64,000 nt of DNA. Source: Pseudotamlana haliotis (GTDB lineage: Bacteria; Bacteroidota; Bacteroidia; Flavobacteriales; Flavobacteriaceae). Made by a program: the position numbers and the translations under genes. Within the stretch, counting starts at the first letter, position 1, and every line of letters starts with the position of its first letter. Below the pieces are notes generated by a model. That model was not told the DNA's origin. It saw only the letters and a list, made by a program, of their open reading frames with translations, and searched no databases. Positions 55,000 through 62,432 of the stretch are shown here, piece after piece. The stretch is from assembly GCF_008806375.1 (NCBI RefSeq), contig NZ_WAAT01000052.1:1-64000 (forward strand), in the 5' to 3' direction.

Positions 55000-55007
55000 C
55001 AAAGCTA
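55000..55007 (-). promoter_or_regulatory. -7 promoter element for the CapK-like gene
   Basis: Minus-strand TAGCTTTG (TAnnTTTG), 19 bases before the ATG at 54981. Confidence 0.5.
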
Positions 55008-55070
55008 AAGATAAATCCGATTTTTTAAGTTTTTAAAGTAAAAAATAAGAAAAAAAGGGAGGGCTTTGCG

Positions 55071-55099
55071 TTGCTAATTCTAAAAAGCCCTTATTTTTG
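55071..55099 (+). promoter_or_regulatory. Promoter of purD
   Basis: TTG at 55071-55073 and TATTTTTG at 55092-55099 with an 18-base spacer, an almost ideal Bacteroidota -33/-7 promoter. The leader to the ATG at 55154 is about 48 bases. Confidence 0.7.
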
Positions 55100-55153
55100 C
55101 AAGCATATAATTAAAGCCATTCTCATACATTTGAGAATCTAAAAATCAATACA

Positions 55154-56428
55154 ATGAATATCTTAATTCTTGGTTCTGGCGGAAGAGAACATACTTTCGC
55201 TTGGAAAATTGCTCAAAGTCCGAAATGTGAAAATCTATTTGTAGCTCCTGGAAATTCAGGAACTGCAGCAATAGCAACAAACGTAAATATTGGGGTTACC
55301 GATTTTCCTGCAATCAAGGCATTAGTGTTAGAGCATAACATTGATATGGTTGTGGTAGGTCCCGAAGACCCTTTGGTACAAGGGGTTCATGATTTTTTCT
55401 TGAATGACGATGCTATTAAGCACGTTTCTGTAATTGGGCCGGAAAAGGCAGCTGCAGAGTTAGAAGGTAGTAAAGAGTTTGCTAAAGAATTTCTTTACCG
55501 CCATAACATTCCAACGGCAGCTTACGAGAGTTTTACTGCCGAAACCGTAGAGAAAGGATATGCTTTTTTAGAAACATTACAAGCGCCTTATGTTTTAAAA
55601 GCCGATGGTTTAGCAGCCGGAAAAGGTGTAGTGATTTTAAATGATTTAGATGAGGCTAAGGCCGAATTAAAAAGCATGTTGGTCGATGCTAAATTTGGAG
55701 CTGCGAGTACTAAAGTGGTTATCGAAGAGTTTTTAGATGGTATCGAATTAAGTTGTTTTGTTTTAACCGATGGTGAAAATTATAAAATCTTACCAACGGC
55801 TAAAGATTATAAGCGTATTGGTGAAGGTGATACCGGTTTAAATACGGGTGGTATGGGCGCTGTTTCTCCAGTACCTTTTGCAACCGATGCTTTTTTAAAT
55901 AAAATTGAAGAGCGTATTGTGAAACCAACCATTAGCGGCTTCAAAAAAGATAACTTACCTTATGTAGGTTTTGTATTTATTGGATTAATAAAAGTAGGAG
56001 ACGACCCTAAAGTTATAGAGTATAACGTACGAATGGGTGATCCTGAAACCGAAGTGGTTTTTCCAAGAATGAAAAATGATTTGGTTGAAGTATTACAAGC
56101 TATGGCTAGCGGTACTTTAAACACCATTGATATTGAAATCGACGAGCGTGCAGCGACAACCATTATGTTAGTTTCTGGTGGTTACCCTGAAGCTTATGAA
56201 AAAGGAAAAGAAATTACTGGGGTAGAGAACATAGAAGATTCTATTGCATTTCACGCGGGTGCTGTTTTAAAAGACGGTAAAATAGTAACCTCTGGTGGTC
56301 GTGTGATGGCGATTACCTCATACGGAGACACTTACCAAGAGGCCATAAAAAAATCTTACCAAAGTATAGAAAAACTACATTTTGATAAGATGAATTATCG
56401 TAAAGATATAGGTTTCGATTTAAATTAA
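55154..56428 (+). CDS. purD: Phosphoribosylamine-glycine ligase
   Basis: 424 residues, the usual PurD length, ATP-grasp fold. Motifs: ILGSGGREHTFAWKIAQS, VGPEDPLVQGVHDFF, YVLKADGLAAGKGVVI, YKRIGEGDTGLNTGGMGAVS, and EYNVRMGDPETEVV. Joins 5-phosphoribosylamine and glycine in purine synthesis. The stop codon lies inside the loop of the downstream terminator hairpin. Confidence 0.97.
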   Translation: MNILILGSGGREHTFAWKIAQSPKCENLFVAPGNSGTAAIATNVNIGVTDFPAIKALVLEHNIDMVVVGPEDPLVQGVHDFFLNDDAIKHVSVIGPEKAAAELEGSKEFAKEFLYRHNIPTAAYESFTAETVEKGYAFLETLQAPYVLKADGLAAGKGVVILNDLDEAKAELKSMLVDAKFGAASTKVVIEEFLDGIELSCFVLTDGENYKILPTAKDYKRIGEGDTGLNTGGMGAVSPVPFATDAFLNKIEERIVKPTISGFKKDNLPYVGFVFIGLIKVGDDPKVIEYNVRMGDPETEVVFPRMKNDLVEVLQAMASGTLNTIDIEIDERAATTIMLVSGGYPEAYEKGKEITGVENIEDSIAFHAGAVLKDGKIVTSGGRVMAITSYGDTYQEAIKKSYQSIEKLHFDKMNYRKDIGFDLN

Positions 56429-56448
56429 TCGAAACCTAAATGTTTTTT
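56411..56448 (+). terminator. Terminator overlapping the end of purD
   Basis: Perfect 10-bp stem GGTTTCGATT (56411-56420) / AATCGAAACC (56427-56436), 6-base loop, then TAAATGTTTTTT. The left arm encodes the last Gly-Phe-Asp codons of PurD. Confidence 0.75.
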
Positions 56449-56674
56449 ATAAGTAAGAATGTGAAGAAATGCTTTTGTCTTCTTCATTATTATCATTAAA
56501 ACCTTTTAATTGGATCATCCAATAAACCATGGCAACAATACCAATGATAATAAAGATCCAAGACATAAGGTTTGCTAAAAACCAATTTTCAAGCTCTAGA
56601 GCCCTAATCGCGTCTAAAGGTTTTAAAAGAACGTTAACAAATAAATCTTGTATCGCGTAGAAGAAATCTTTCAT
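56447..56674 (-). CDS. DUF6341 family small membrane protein
   Basis: 75 residues. Amphipathic N-terminus (MKDFFYAIQDLFVNVLLKPL), ELENWFLANLMSWIF leading into a transmembrane helix (about 34-54), and an acidic tail NNEEDKSISSHSYL. It matches the Bacteroidota DUF6341 family, which is usually found beside DUF6427 and purD/upp as here. Function unknown. Divergent from the DUF6427 gene. Confidence 0.8.
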   Translation of the reverse strand: MKDFFYAIQDLFVNVLLKPLDAIRALELENWFLANLMSWIFIIIGIVAMVYWMIQLKGFNDNNEEDKSISSHSYL

Positions 56675-56727
56675 ATTGAGTTTGTTTATTGGGTGTTAAA
56701 CCCTATATAGTTAGTATATTTACGAAG

Positions 56728-56735
56728 CAAAAATA
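56728..56735 (-). promoter_or_regulatory. -7 promoter element for the DUF6341 gene
   Basis: Minus-strand TATTTTTG (TAnnTTTG). On the opposite strand TATATTTA at 56716-56723 (7/8 match) may serve the divergent DUF6427 gene, so the two promoters nearly coincide. Confidence 0.5.
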
Positions 56736-56747
56736 CAAAAACAGTTA

Positions 56748-57692
56748 ATGTTAACAAGCTTTTTTAATAAATCTAGACCAATAAATTTCATCATTGTATT
56801 TTTTATTACGCTCTTAGCTTTTGCTGTACCGCGTATAAATTTACCATTTGAAAGTCTAGAGATTATGGATATGGTAAAATTGGGCGGTTTGCTTCTTGCT
56901 CTTTATGCTTCTATTTTACTCATAAATTTCATTGCGATTAAGAATAGTTTAACCGATACTAATCGTTTTGAAATTTTACTTTTCAGCTTGTTTCTTTTGC
57001 TATTACCGCATGCAACTGTTTATAGTGATGTAATTTATGCGAATCTTTTTGTGCTTCTAGCTTTGCGACGAATCATAAGTTTGAGGTCCCAAAAAGAAGT
57101 TAAAAAGAAACTTTTTGATGCCGCCATTTGGATTACCATAGCCGCTTTGTTTTATTTTTGGTCTATATTGTTTTTTGCGCTAATCATCGCATCACTGGCT
57201 TTATACACCGATAATAATTTGCGCCACTGGGTGATTCCTTTTTTAGGTGTTGTTACGGTGCTTTTAATTGGCACTTCAATATCAATTGTTTTATATGATA
57301 GCTTTTTTGAGATTTTTAAACTCGAAGGCATCAAAATGAGTTATGATTTTAGTGCTTATAACTCCATAACGTATTTATTAGGTATTACCCTTTTAGTGTC
57401 TTTTGGGGTATGGTCTTCGTTTTACTATCTGAAAAATATTAAAAAGAAGAAAAAGGTGTTCCGTGGCTCTTTTAAAACCATTGTATTTGCTGCAATTATT
57501 GGGTTTTTAATAGTGGTCTTCGCCCCTGAAAAAAATGGTAGCGAATTTCTTTTTGTTTTCACACCCTTAGCTATTATTCTAGCGAGTTATATTGAAATCA
57601 TTGAAGAGAAATGGTTTAAAGAGATTTTTGTAGCAGTACTTATTCTCGTGCCGTTTATTTCATTATTGCTGGAGTTTTTGGCCAAAAGCTAA
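56748..57692 (+). CDS. DUF6427 family membrane protein
   Basis: 314 residues with about 9-10 hydrophobic helices (starting SRPINFIIVFFITLLAFAVP) and short basic loops (YYLKNIKKKKKVFRGS). It matches the Bacteroidota DUF6427 family, polytopic inner-membrane proteins of unknown function. The 3' 30 bases overlap the end of the convergent upp gene. Confidence 0.82.
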   Translation: MLTSFFNKSRPINFIIVFFITLLAFAVPRINLPFESLEIMDMVKLGGLLLALYASILLINFIAIKNSLTDTNRFEILLFSLFLLLLPHATVYSDVIYANLFVLLALRRIISLRSQKEVKKKLFDAAIWITIAALFYFWSILFFALIIASLALYTDNNLRHWVIPFLGVVTVLLIGTSISIVLYDSFFEIFKLEGIKMSYDFSAYNSITYLLGITLLVSFGVWSSFYYLKNIKKKKKVFRGSFKTIVFAAIIGFLIVVFAPEKNGSEFLFVFTPLAIILASYIEIIEEKWFKEIFVAVLILVPFISLLLEFLAKS

Positions 57693-58322
57693 ATCGCCAG
57701 CATCACCCAATCCTGGAACGATATACCCTTTTTCATTGAGATTTTCATCAACAGTTCCAATCCATAAGTTTACATTTTTATCAAAGTGTTTTTTAAGAAA
57801 GTCCACCCCAGGTTTGGCACCTATCACACTTATTAAATGAATGTTCTTGGGTGTTCCAAAGGCTTTTAAAGCTTCAAAGGTAGCCAGCATAGATTGACCA
57901 GTGGCTAGCATAGGGTCAGCCAAAATAAGGGTTTTGTTTTCCAAACTCGGGCAGGCCAAATATTCCACTACAATTTCAAAACTCTCAGGATTTTCTTTAT
58001 GCTGTCTGTAAGCTGAAATGAAAGCATTTTCAGCTTGGTCAAAATAGTTTAGTAAACCGTTATGTAAAGGAATTCCAGCTCTTAAAATGGAGCACAGTAC
58101 GATATCGTTTTTTGGTAATTTGGTGGAGTGCTCCCCTAAAGGGGTTTGAATGGTTTCAGACTGGTAAGTAAGTGATTTACTCATTTCATAAGCCAGAATT
58201 TCTCCTATACGTTCAATATTTCGTCTAAAACGCATGGCATCCTTTTGAATATTAACGTCTCTTAATTCTGAAAGAAAGCTGTTTAATATGGAGTTTTCCT
58301 TTGATAAATTATGAGTTTTCAT
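57663..58322 (-). CDS. upp: Uracil phosphoribosyltransferase
   Basis: 219 residues. Salvages uracil to UMP with PRPP. RFRRNIERIGEILAYEMSKSL; CSILRAGIPLHNGLLNYF; the PRPP loop LILADPMLATGQSM; and the uracil-binding VGTVDENLNEKGYIVPGLGDAGD. Length and motifs are normal. Convergent with DUF6427 with a 30-base overlap of coding ends, so no intergenic terminator fits between them. Confidence 0.95.
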   Translation of the reverse strand: MKTHNLSKENSILNSFLSELRDVNIQKDAMRFRRNIERIGEILAYEMSKSLTYQSETIQTPLGEHSTKLPKNDIVLCSILRAGIPLHNGLLNYFDQAENAFISAYRQHKENPESFEIVVEYLACPSLENKTLILADPMLATGQSMLATFEALKAFGTPKNIHLISVIGAKPGVDFLKKHFDKNVNLWIGTVDENLNEKGYIVPGLGDAGDLAFGQKLQQ

Positions 58323-58366
58323 AGCTTCAAATTAAGTATTCAATAGTAAAGTTAGTGAATTATAAG

Positions 58367-58374
58367 TATCTTTG
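58367..58374 (+). promoter_or_regulatory. -7 promoter element for the DUF4254 gene
   Basis: TATCTTTG (TAnnTTTG), 19 bases before the ATG at 58394. It lies inside an upstream extension of the reading frame and so sets the start. Confidence 0.6.
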
Positions 58375-58393
58375 CATTTCAAAAATTGAGACT

Positions 58394-58999
58394 ATGTTTA
58401 CAGATAAAGCAAATGCTATTTTTCAAAAAGTTATCGAGAAGTATCACATCATAAATACGGTAGATCAACCTTTTGAAAATGCCTATCCTGAAAGTGACTT
58501 AATTGAGCATTTATTATACAGAAAATGTTGGATTGATACGGTACAGTGGCATTATGAAGATATTATTCGTGATCCGCAAATTGATCCGGTAGCGGCCTTG
58601 ACTTTAAAGCGTCAAATTGATGCTTCAAACCAAGATAGAACCGATATGGTTGAATATATTGATAGTTATTTTTTAGAAAAATATAAAGATGTTTCTGTAA
58701 AAGATAATGCGACTATCAATACTGAAAGTCCAGCTTGGGGTGTTGATAGACTGTCTATTCTTGCCTTAAAAGTGTACCATATGAATGAAGAGGCAACTCG
58801 CGATGACGCTTCCGCGGAACACAATGCGGCTTGTCAAAAAAAGTTAGACGTTTTATTAGAACAACGTTTAGATTTATCTACTGCTATTGATACGCTTTTA
58901 AGTGATATTGAAAAAGGTGATAAGTACATGAAAGTTTACAAACAAATGAAAATGTATAACGACGACGAGTTAAATCCAGTGCTTCGTTCTCAAAAATAA
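58394..58999 (+). CDS. DUF4254 family protein
   Basis: 201 residues from ATG 58394 (MFTDKANAIFQKVIEKYH). The frame runs 13 codons further upstream, but those codons contain the promoter -7 box. All-helical, with family motifs LIEHLLYRKCWIDTVQWHYE, DIIRDPQIDP, RLSILALKVYHMNEE and a final YKQMKMYNDDELNPVL. DUF4254 has no known activity but typically sits next to a GT9 heptosyltransferase-like gene, as here, hinting at a link with lipopolysaccharide core synthesis. Confidence 0.88.
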   Translation: MFTDKANAIFQKVIEKYHIINTVDQPFENAYPESDLIEHLLYRKCWIDTVQWHYEDIIRDPQIDPVAALTLKRQIDASNQDRTDMVEYIDSYFLEKYKDVSVKDNATINTESPAWGVDRLSILALKVYHMNEEATRDDASAEHNAACQKKLDVLLEQRLDLSTAIDTLLSDIEKGDKYMKVYKQMKMYNDDELNPVLRSQK

Positions 59000-59019
59000 A
59001 TTCCTTCGAAAGCAGGAAT
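59000..59019. repeat. Short palindromic element ATTCCT...AGGAAT
   Basis: ATTCCT (59000-59005) and AGGAAT (59014-59019) around TCGAAAGC. It resembles short dispersed palindromes of the form GATTCCTGC...GCAGGAATC seen in Flavobacteriaceae intergenic regions. Only one copy is visible in this window. Confidence 0.35.
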
Positions 59020-59064
59020 CTCACCCTATGTCGACGAGGTAATAAAGACCTTATGTGACAATTT

Positions 59065-60084
59065 ATGTTGAAAAAACAAAAGCATATATTAGTGATACGT
59101 CTCTCAGCAATGGGAGACGTTGCTATGTCTGTACCGGTGGTACGCGCCGTTATTACGCAGTATCCTGAGGTTGAAATTACGGTTTTAACACGTGGTTTTT
59201 TTAAAGCATTTTTTAGAGGGATTCCTCGTGTTTCTGTTTTTTCTGCTGAAGTAAAAGGCGAGCATAAAGGTGTGCTCGGACTCTATAAACTGGCGAAATC
59301 CCTTAACAAAATGGGTTTCTATGCGGTGGCCGATTTGCATCAGGTATTACGAAGTAAAATTTTAAAACAATTTTTAAATTCTAAACGCTTTATTGCTTTA
59401 GATAAAGGTCGTAAAGCTAAACGTGCTTTAATTTCGGGAGAAAAATTTGAACCGATTAAAACCACGCATCAACGCTATGCCGATGTATTTGAGAAATTAG
59501 GTTTTCCTGTTGATTTATTAAATCCAATCTTTCCGGAGCGTGTTGTTTTAAATGAAAAGTTACTGGAGCTAGTAGGACGAGATTCTAAAAAGTGGATTGG
59601 TATTGCGCCCTTTGCTGCACATCAAGGCAAGGTCTATCCTTTAGAGTTGATGGAACAGGTGGTAGAGAAGTTAACTCCCGATTATAAAGTCATTTTATTT
59701 GGCGGAAAGGAAGACCGTGAGGCCTTAAAGACTTTTCATAATACCGTAAATCTTGCAGGAGCACTAAGCTTTGATGAAGAGTTAGATATTATCTCCAATT
59801 TAGATATCATGCTTTCTATGGATTCTGGTAATGCACATTTAGCCGCTATGTTAGGCGTGCCTGTGATTAGCATTTGGGGGGTTACTCATCCGTATGCTGG
59901 CTTTGCACCGTTTAATCAGCCTGAGGATTATGCCTTATGTGCCGATAGAACTCAGTTTCCTAAAGTGCCAACTTCCGTTTACGGTAATAAATATCCAGAA
60001 GGCTATGAAAAAGCCGCAGGGAGTATTGCTCCCGAAGTGATTGTTAGTAAAATAAATGCTGTGTTAACTTCATATAAGAGTTGA
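59065..60084 (+). CDS. Glycosyltransferase family 9 (heptosyltransferase-like)
   Basis: 339 residues, GT-B fold. N-terminal HILVIRLSAMGDVAMSVPVV; WIGIAPFAAHQGKVYPLELM; VILFGGKED; and the donor-site motif SMDSGNAHLAAMLGVPVISI with WGVTHPYAGFAPF. These are GT9 signatures. GT9 enzymes add heptose or related sugars to the LPS inner core. It follows DUF4254 by 65 bases, a conserved pairing. Confidence 0.9.
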   Translation: MLKKQKHILVIRLSAMGDVAMSVPVVRAVITQYPEVEITVLTRGFFKAFFRGIPRVSVFSAEVKGEHKGVLGLYKLAKSLNKMGFYAVADLHQVLRSKILKQFLNSKRFIALDKGRKAKRALISGEKFEPIKTTHQRYADVFEKLGFPVDLLNPIFPERVVLNEKLLELVGRDSKKWIGIAPFAAHQGKVYPLELMEQVVEKLTPDYKVILFGGKEDREALKTFHNTVNLAGALSFDEELDIISNLDIMLSMDSGNAHLAAMLGVPVISIWGVTHPYAGFAPFNQPEDYALCADRTQFPKVPTSVYGNKYPEGYEKAAGSIAPEVIVSKINAVLTSYKS

Positions 60085-60100
60085 TATAGGCATAGAAGAC

Positions 60101-60124
60101 ATGTTCTCGACTCCGCTCGAACAC
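60101..60124. repeat. Short dispersed-type repeat TTCTCGACTCCGCTCGAA
   Basis: The core has short inverted arms TGTTC (60102-60106) / GAACA (60119-60123). Elements of the form CTCGACTCCGCTCGA are frequent between genes in Flavobacteriaceae. One copy here, in the gap between convergent genes, where it may aid termination. Confidence 0.4.
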
Positions 60125-60195
60125 CGTTTAAAGTTATGTTTAATTAAAAAACACCACTACTTAACTTCTTTACTACTATTAACTCCTCTAACTTC

Positions 60196-61257
60196 TTACA
60201 CATCATCAAAATCAACCGTAATAGTAGGCGTTGTAGGGTGCGCTTGGCAAGTAAGAATTAAACCTTCGGCAACCTCGCTTTCAGTTAGAATATTATTTTG
60301 TCTCATGCTCGCTTCACCTTCAGTAATACGAGCTAAACAGCTGCTACAAATGCCGCCCTGACAAGAATATGGCGCATCTAAATCTTCATCTAGAGAAGCC
60401 TCAAGAATGGTTTGTTTTTGAGACATATCGAAGGTCGTTGTTTCATCATCAACCGTAACGGTGATTTTAGTCGTGCCTTTTTCAACAGATTCAGTAGTAG
60501 ATTCAACTTCAGTAGGTTTTGCTGCTTTAAAAAGTTCGTAGTGAATACGAGAAGCTTCAGTGTTATGATCAGTTAAAACATCTTTAACCGTGTGTATCAT
60601 CGCTTCTGGCCCACATAAGTAATACGCATCAATAAGCACATCTTTGTGTTCGTTTTTAATGACATAATTTACCGTGCTTTTTTCAATACGCCCGAAAATT
60701 GCATCTTCCTCATCACGCTGACTGAAAACAAACTGAATGGTAAAACGCTCTTTATAGGCATGTTGAAGCTCTAAGAGTTCGTTTAAAAACATGGTGTCAT
60801 CAGTGGTTTTGTTTCCGTAAACTAAAATGATCTTACTGTTTACTTCTTCTTCTAAAGCACATTTTATAATACTTAAAACTGGTGTAATTCCACTTCCGGC
60901 AGCAAAAGCCGCAATGTTTTTAGTTTTAGAATCATTAGGCTCAAAAATAAAACGCCCTTTTGGTGGAGCCACTTCTAAGGTGTCACCAACTTTTAAGGTT
61001 GTATTCGCGTATGCTGAAAAGGTGCCATCTTGAACTTCTTTAATAGCTACTTTTAATTCGCCGCTTTTTGGAGAAACGCAAAGTGAATAATCACGACGCA
61101 CCTCATGACCGTCAATCTCGGTTTTTAAAGTGATGTATTGCCCCGCTTGAAAAGCGAAAGTGTCTTTAAGATTTTCAGGAACATTAAAAGAGATGCTTAT
61201 TGCTTTTGAAGTTTCTCTATTTATATTCTTTACTGAAAGTTTATGAAATGATGCCAT
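60196..61257 (-). CDS. PaaE-like NAD(P)H:2Fe-2S oxidoreductase
   Basis: 353 residues. FAD domain with RRDYSLCVSP (RxYS flavin motif), NAD(P)H domain with AAGSGITPVLSIIK, and a C-terminal plant-type 2Fe-2S ferredoxin domain with SCQGGICSSCLARI and a distal Cys in ILTCQAHP (CxxxxCxxC...C). This is the layout of PaaE, the reductase of the phenylacetyl-CoA epoxidase. No paaABCD genes are in the window, so this copy is an orphan and may serve another oxygenase or desaturase. Confidence 0.88.
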   Translation of the reverse strand: MASFHKLSVKNINRETSKAISISFNVPENLKDTFAFQAGQYITLKTEIDGHEVRRDYSLCVSPKSGELKVAIKEVQDGTFSAYANTTLKVGDTLEVAPPKGRFIFEPNDSKTKNIAAFAAGSGITPVLSIIKCALEEEVNSKIILVYGNKTTDDTMFLNELLELQHAYKERFTIQFVFSQRDEEDAIFGRIEKSTVNYVIKNEHKDVLIDAYYLCGPEAMIHTVKDVLTDHNTEASRIHYELFKAAKPTEVESTTESVEKGTTKITVTVDDETTTFDMSQKQTILEASLDEDLDAPYSCQGGICSSCLARITEGEASMRQNNILTESEVAEGLILTCQAHPTTPTITVDFDDV

Positions 61258-61273
61258 GCGAATTAATTTTTAG

Positions 61274-61281
61274 CAAAAATA
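61274..61281 (-). promoter_or_regulatory. -7 promoter element for the ferredoxin reductase gene
   Basis: Minus-strand TATTTTTG (TAnnTTTG), 17 bases before the ATG at 61257. Confidence 0.55.
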
Positions 61282-61451
61282 GTGAAGCCTTTAAAAAATA
61301 GTGTCGTTTTTAAGAAAATTATATGTACGAATATTATGTATATTTGAGAGGTGTGAAAAAAATAAGGTGTTTGAGAGTTAGTTAATTTTACGACCTTTGT
61401 ACCATTTTTAAATATTTTTATAATCAACGATGAATTAAAATCCCTTAAAAA

Positions 61452-61856
61452 ATGAAAAATTTATTATTTACATGTTTGCTATTAGTAGTGAGTTTTACTC
61501 AAGCTCAGAACAAAGAAGCTTATAAAAAAGACGCGATTAAACTTATAAAACTAACAGGAGCTTCTTCGGCTTTTGAAGCTGGTATTGAGCAAATAGGCGC
61601 TGTAGTTTCAGAGAAAAATAAAGCCAAATATACTAAAAAAGCCGAAGCGTCTTTAGTGGATTTGTACGATGATATGGCCGATTTATACATGGAGGAATTC
61701 ACTCAAGAAGAAATAAAAGAGTTATTAGGATTCTACAATTCGCCCATAGGAAAAAAATTCGCTTCAAAGCAACTGGAGCTTACTAAAAAAGGTGTCGAGT
61801 TAGGAAAAGACTGGGCGACCGATTTACAAAATTTGGCTCAAAGGTATCAGTGGTAA
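61452..61856 (+). CDS. DUF2059 family exported protein
   Basis: 134 residues. Signal peptide (MKNLLFTCLLLVVSFTQAQ) then an all-helical domain: AIKLIKLTGASSAFEAGIEQ, LYDDMADLYMEEFTQEEIKE, and LLGFYNSPIGKKFASKQ. The FYxSPxGKK motif defines DUF2059. Periplasmic, function unknown. The broken gene at 61892 follows after 35 bases. Confidence 0.9.
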   Translation: MKNLLFTCLLLVVSFTQAQNKEAYKKDAIKLIKLTGASSAFEAGIEQIGAVVSEKNKAKYTKKAEASLVDLYDDMADLYMEEFTQEEIKELLGFYNSPIGKKFASKQLELTKKGVELGKDWATDLQNLAQRYQW

Positions 61857-61891
61857 TCCGTTAAGTTTTATTAATAGGGATAATAAGTAAA

Positions 61892-62235
61892 ATGAAATAC
61901 GGCGAATTTAGCATAGAGTCTCATAAAGTTGAATTTCACAACTCCGTATGGGGTGTTGAAACCGTCTTTGTTGATAATCATAAAGTTTCAGAAAAACTTT
62001 CAATTACAGGGGCTGAGCATGAATTTCAGTTAGATTCTAAGGCATTTACTCTAAAATCTGAAGCTAATTTTGCATTAAAAAACAATATTTAGATTCAACT
62101 TATTGAAAATGTGGAAGTTATTGAAACAATAGCTTGTGAGTATCATAAAAAAATCGGATGTATTGGATGGCTTTTGGTGTTTTTGTGGGATTAACTGGTT
62201 TTAAACTGGCAAAATTGCTCGTTGAAAGTTTTTGA
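61892..62235 (+). pseudogene. Small tail-anchored membrane protein gene broken by a stop and a frameshift
   Basis: ATG 61892 opens a 66-residue frame (MKYGEFSIESHKVEFHNSVW, VETVFVDNHKVSEKLSI) that ends at TAG 62090-62092. The same frame continues readable (IQLIENVEVIETIACEYHKK) up to a run of seven A at about 62146-62152. A one-base shift there restores a frame reading NRMYWMAFGVFVGLTGFKLA to TGA 62233-62235, a good C-terminal membrane helix. The intact protein would be about 113 residues, a beta-rich soluble part with a tail anchor. I do not recognise a named family. Confidence 0.7.
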
Positions 62236-62432
62236 CCTATAAAATATTTCGCGTAAGCGGTTTTATGAGTGCGCGTTCTCATTTTGATAGCCAACGTTTA
62301 ATTAGAGTATCCATGAAGCAACCAATTTGTACGTTCAATATTTAGGTTAATTCAAAAAGTTGCTTATTTTTACCACTATATATAATAATAGCGTGTCTTT
62401 ACAGTTATTATTTTAGACTAAAAAAACCAACG

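Noticed and set aside
14519-62092. TAG as a recoded sense codon, suggested by two genes with internal TAG
   Set aside because: TAG also serves as a normal end of core genes here, such as dusB (23741-23743) and the UDP-xylose synthase (51537-51539). The internal TAGs are better explained as mutations or errors.
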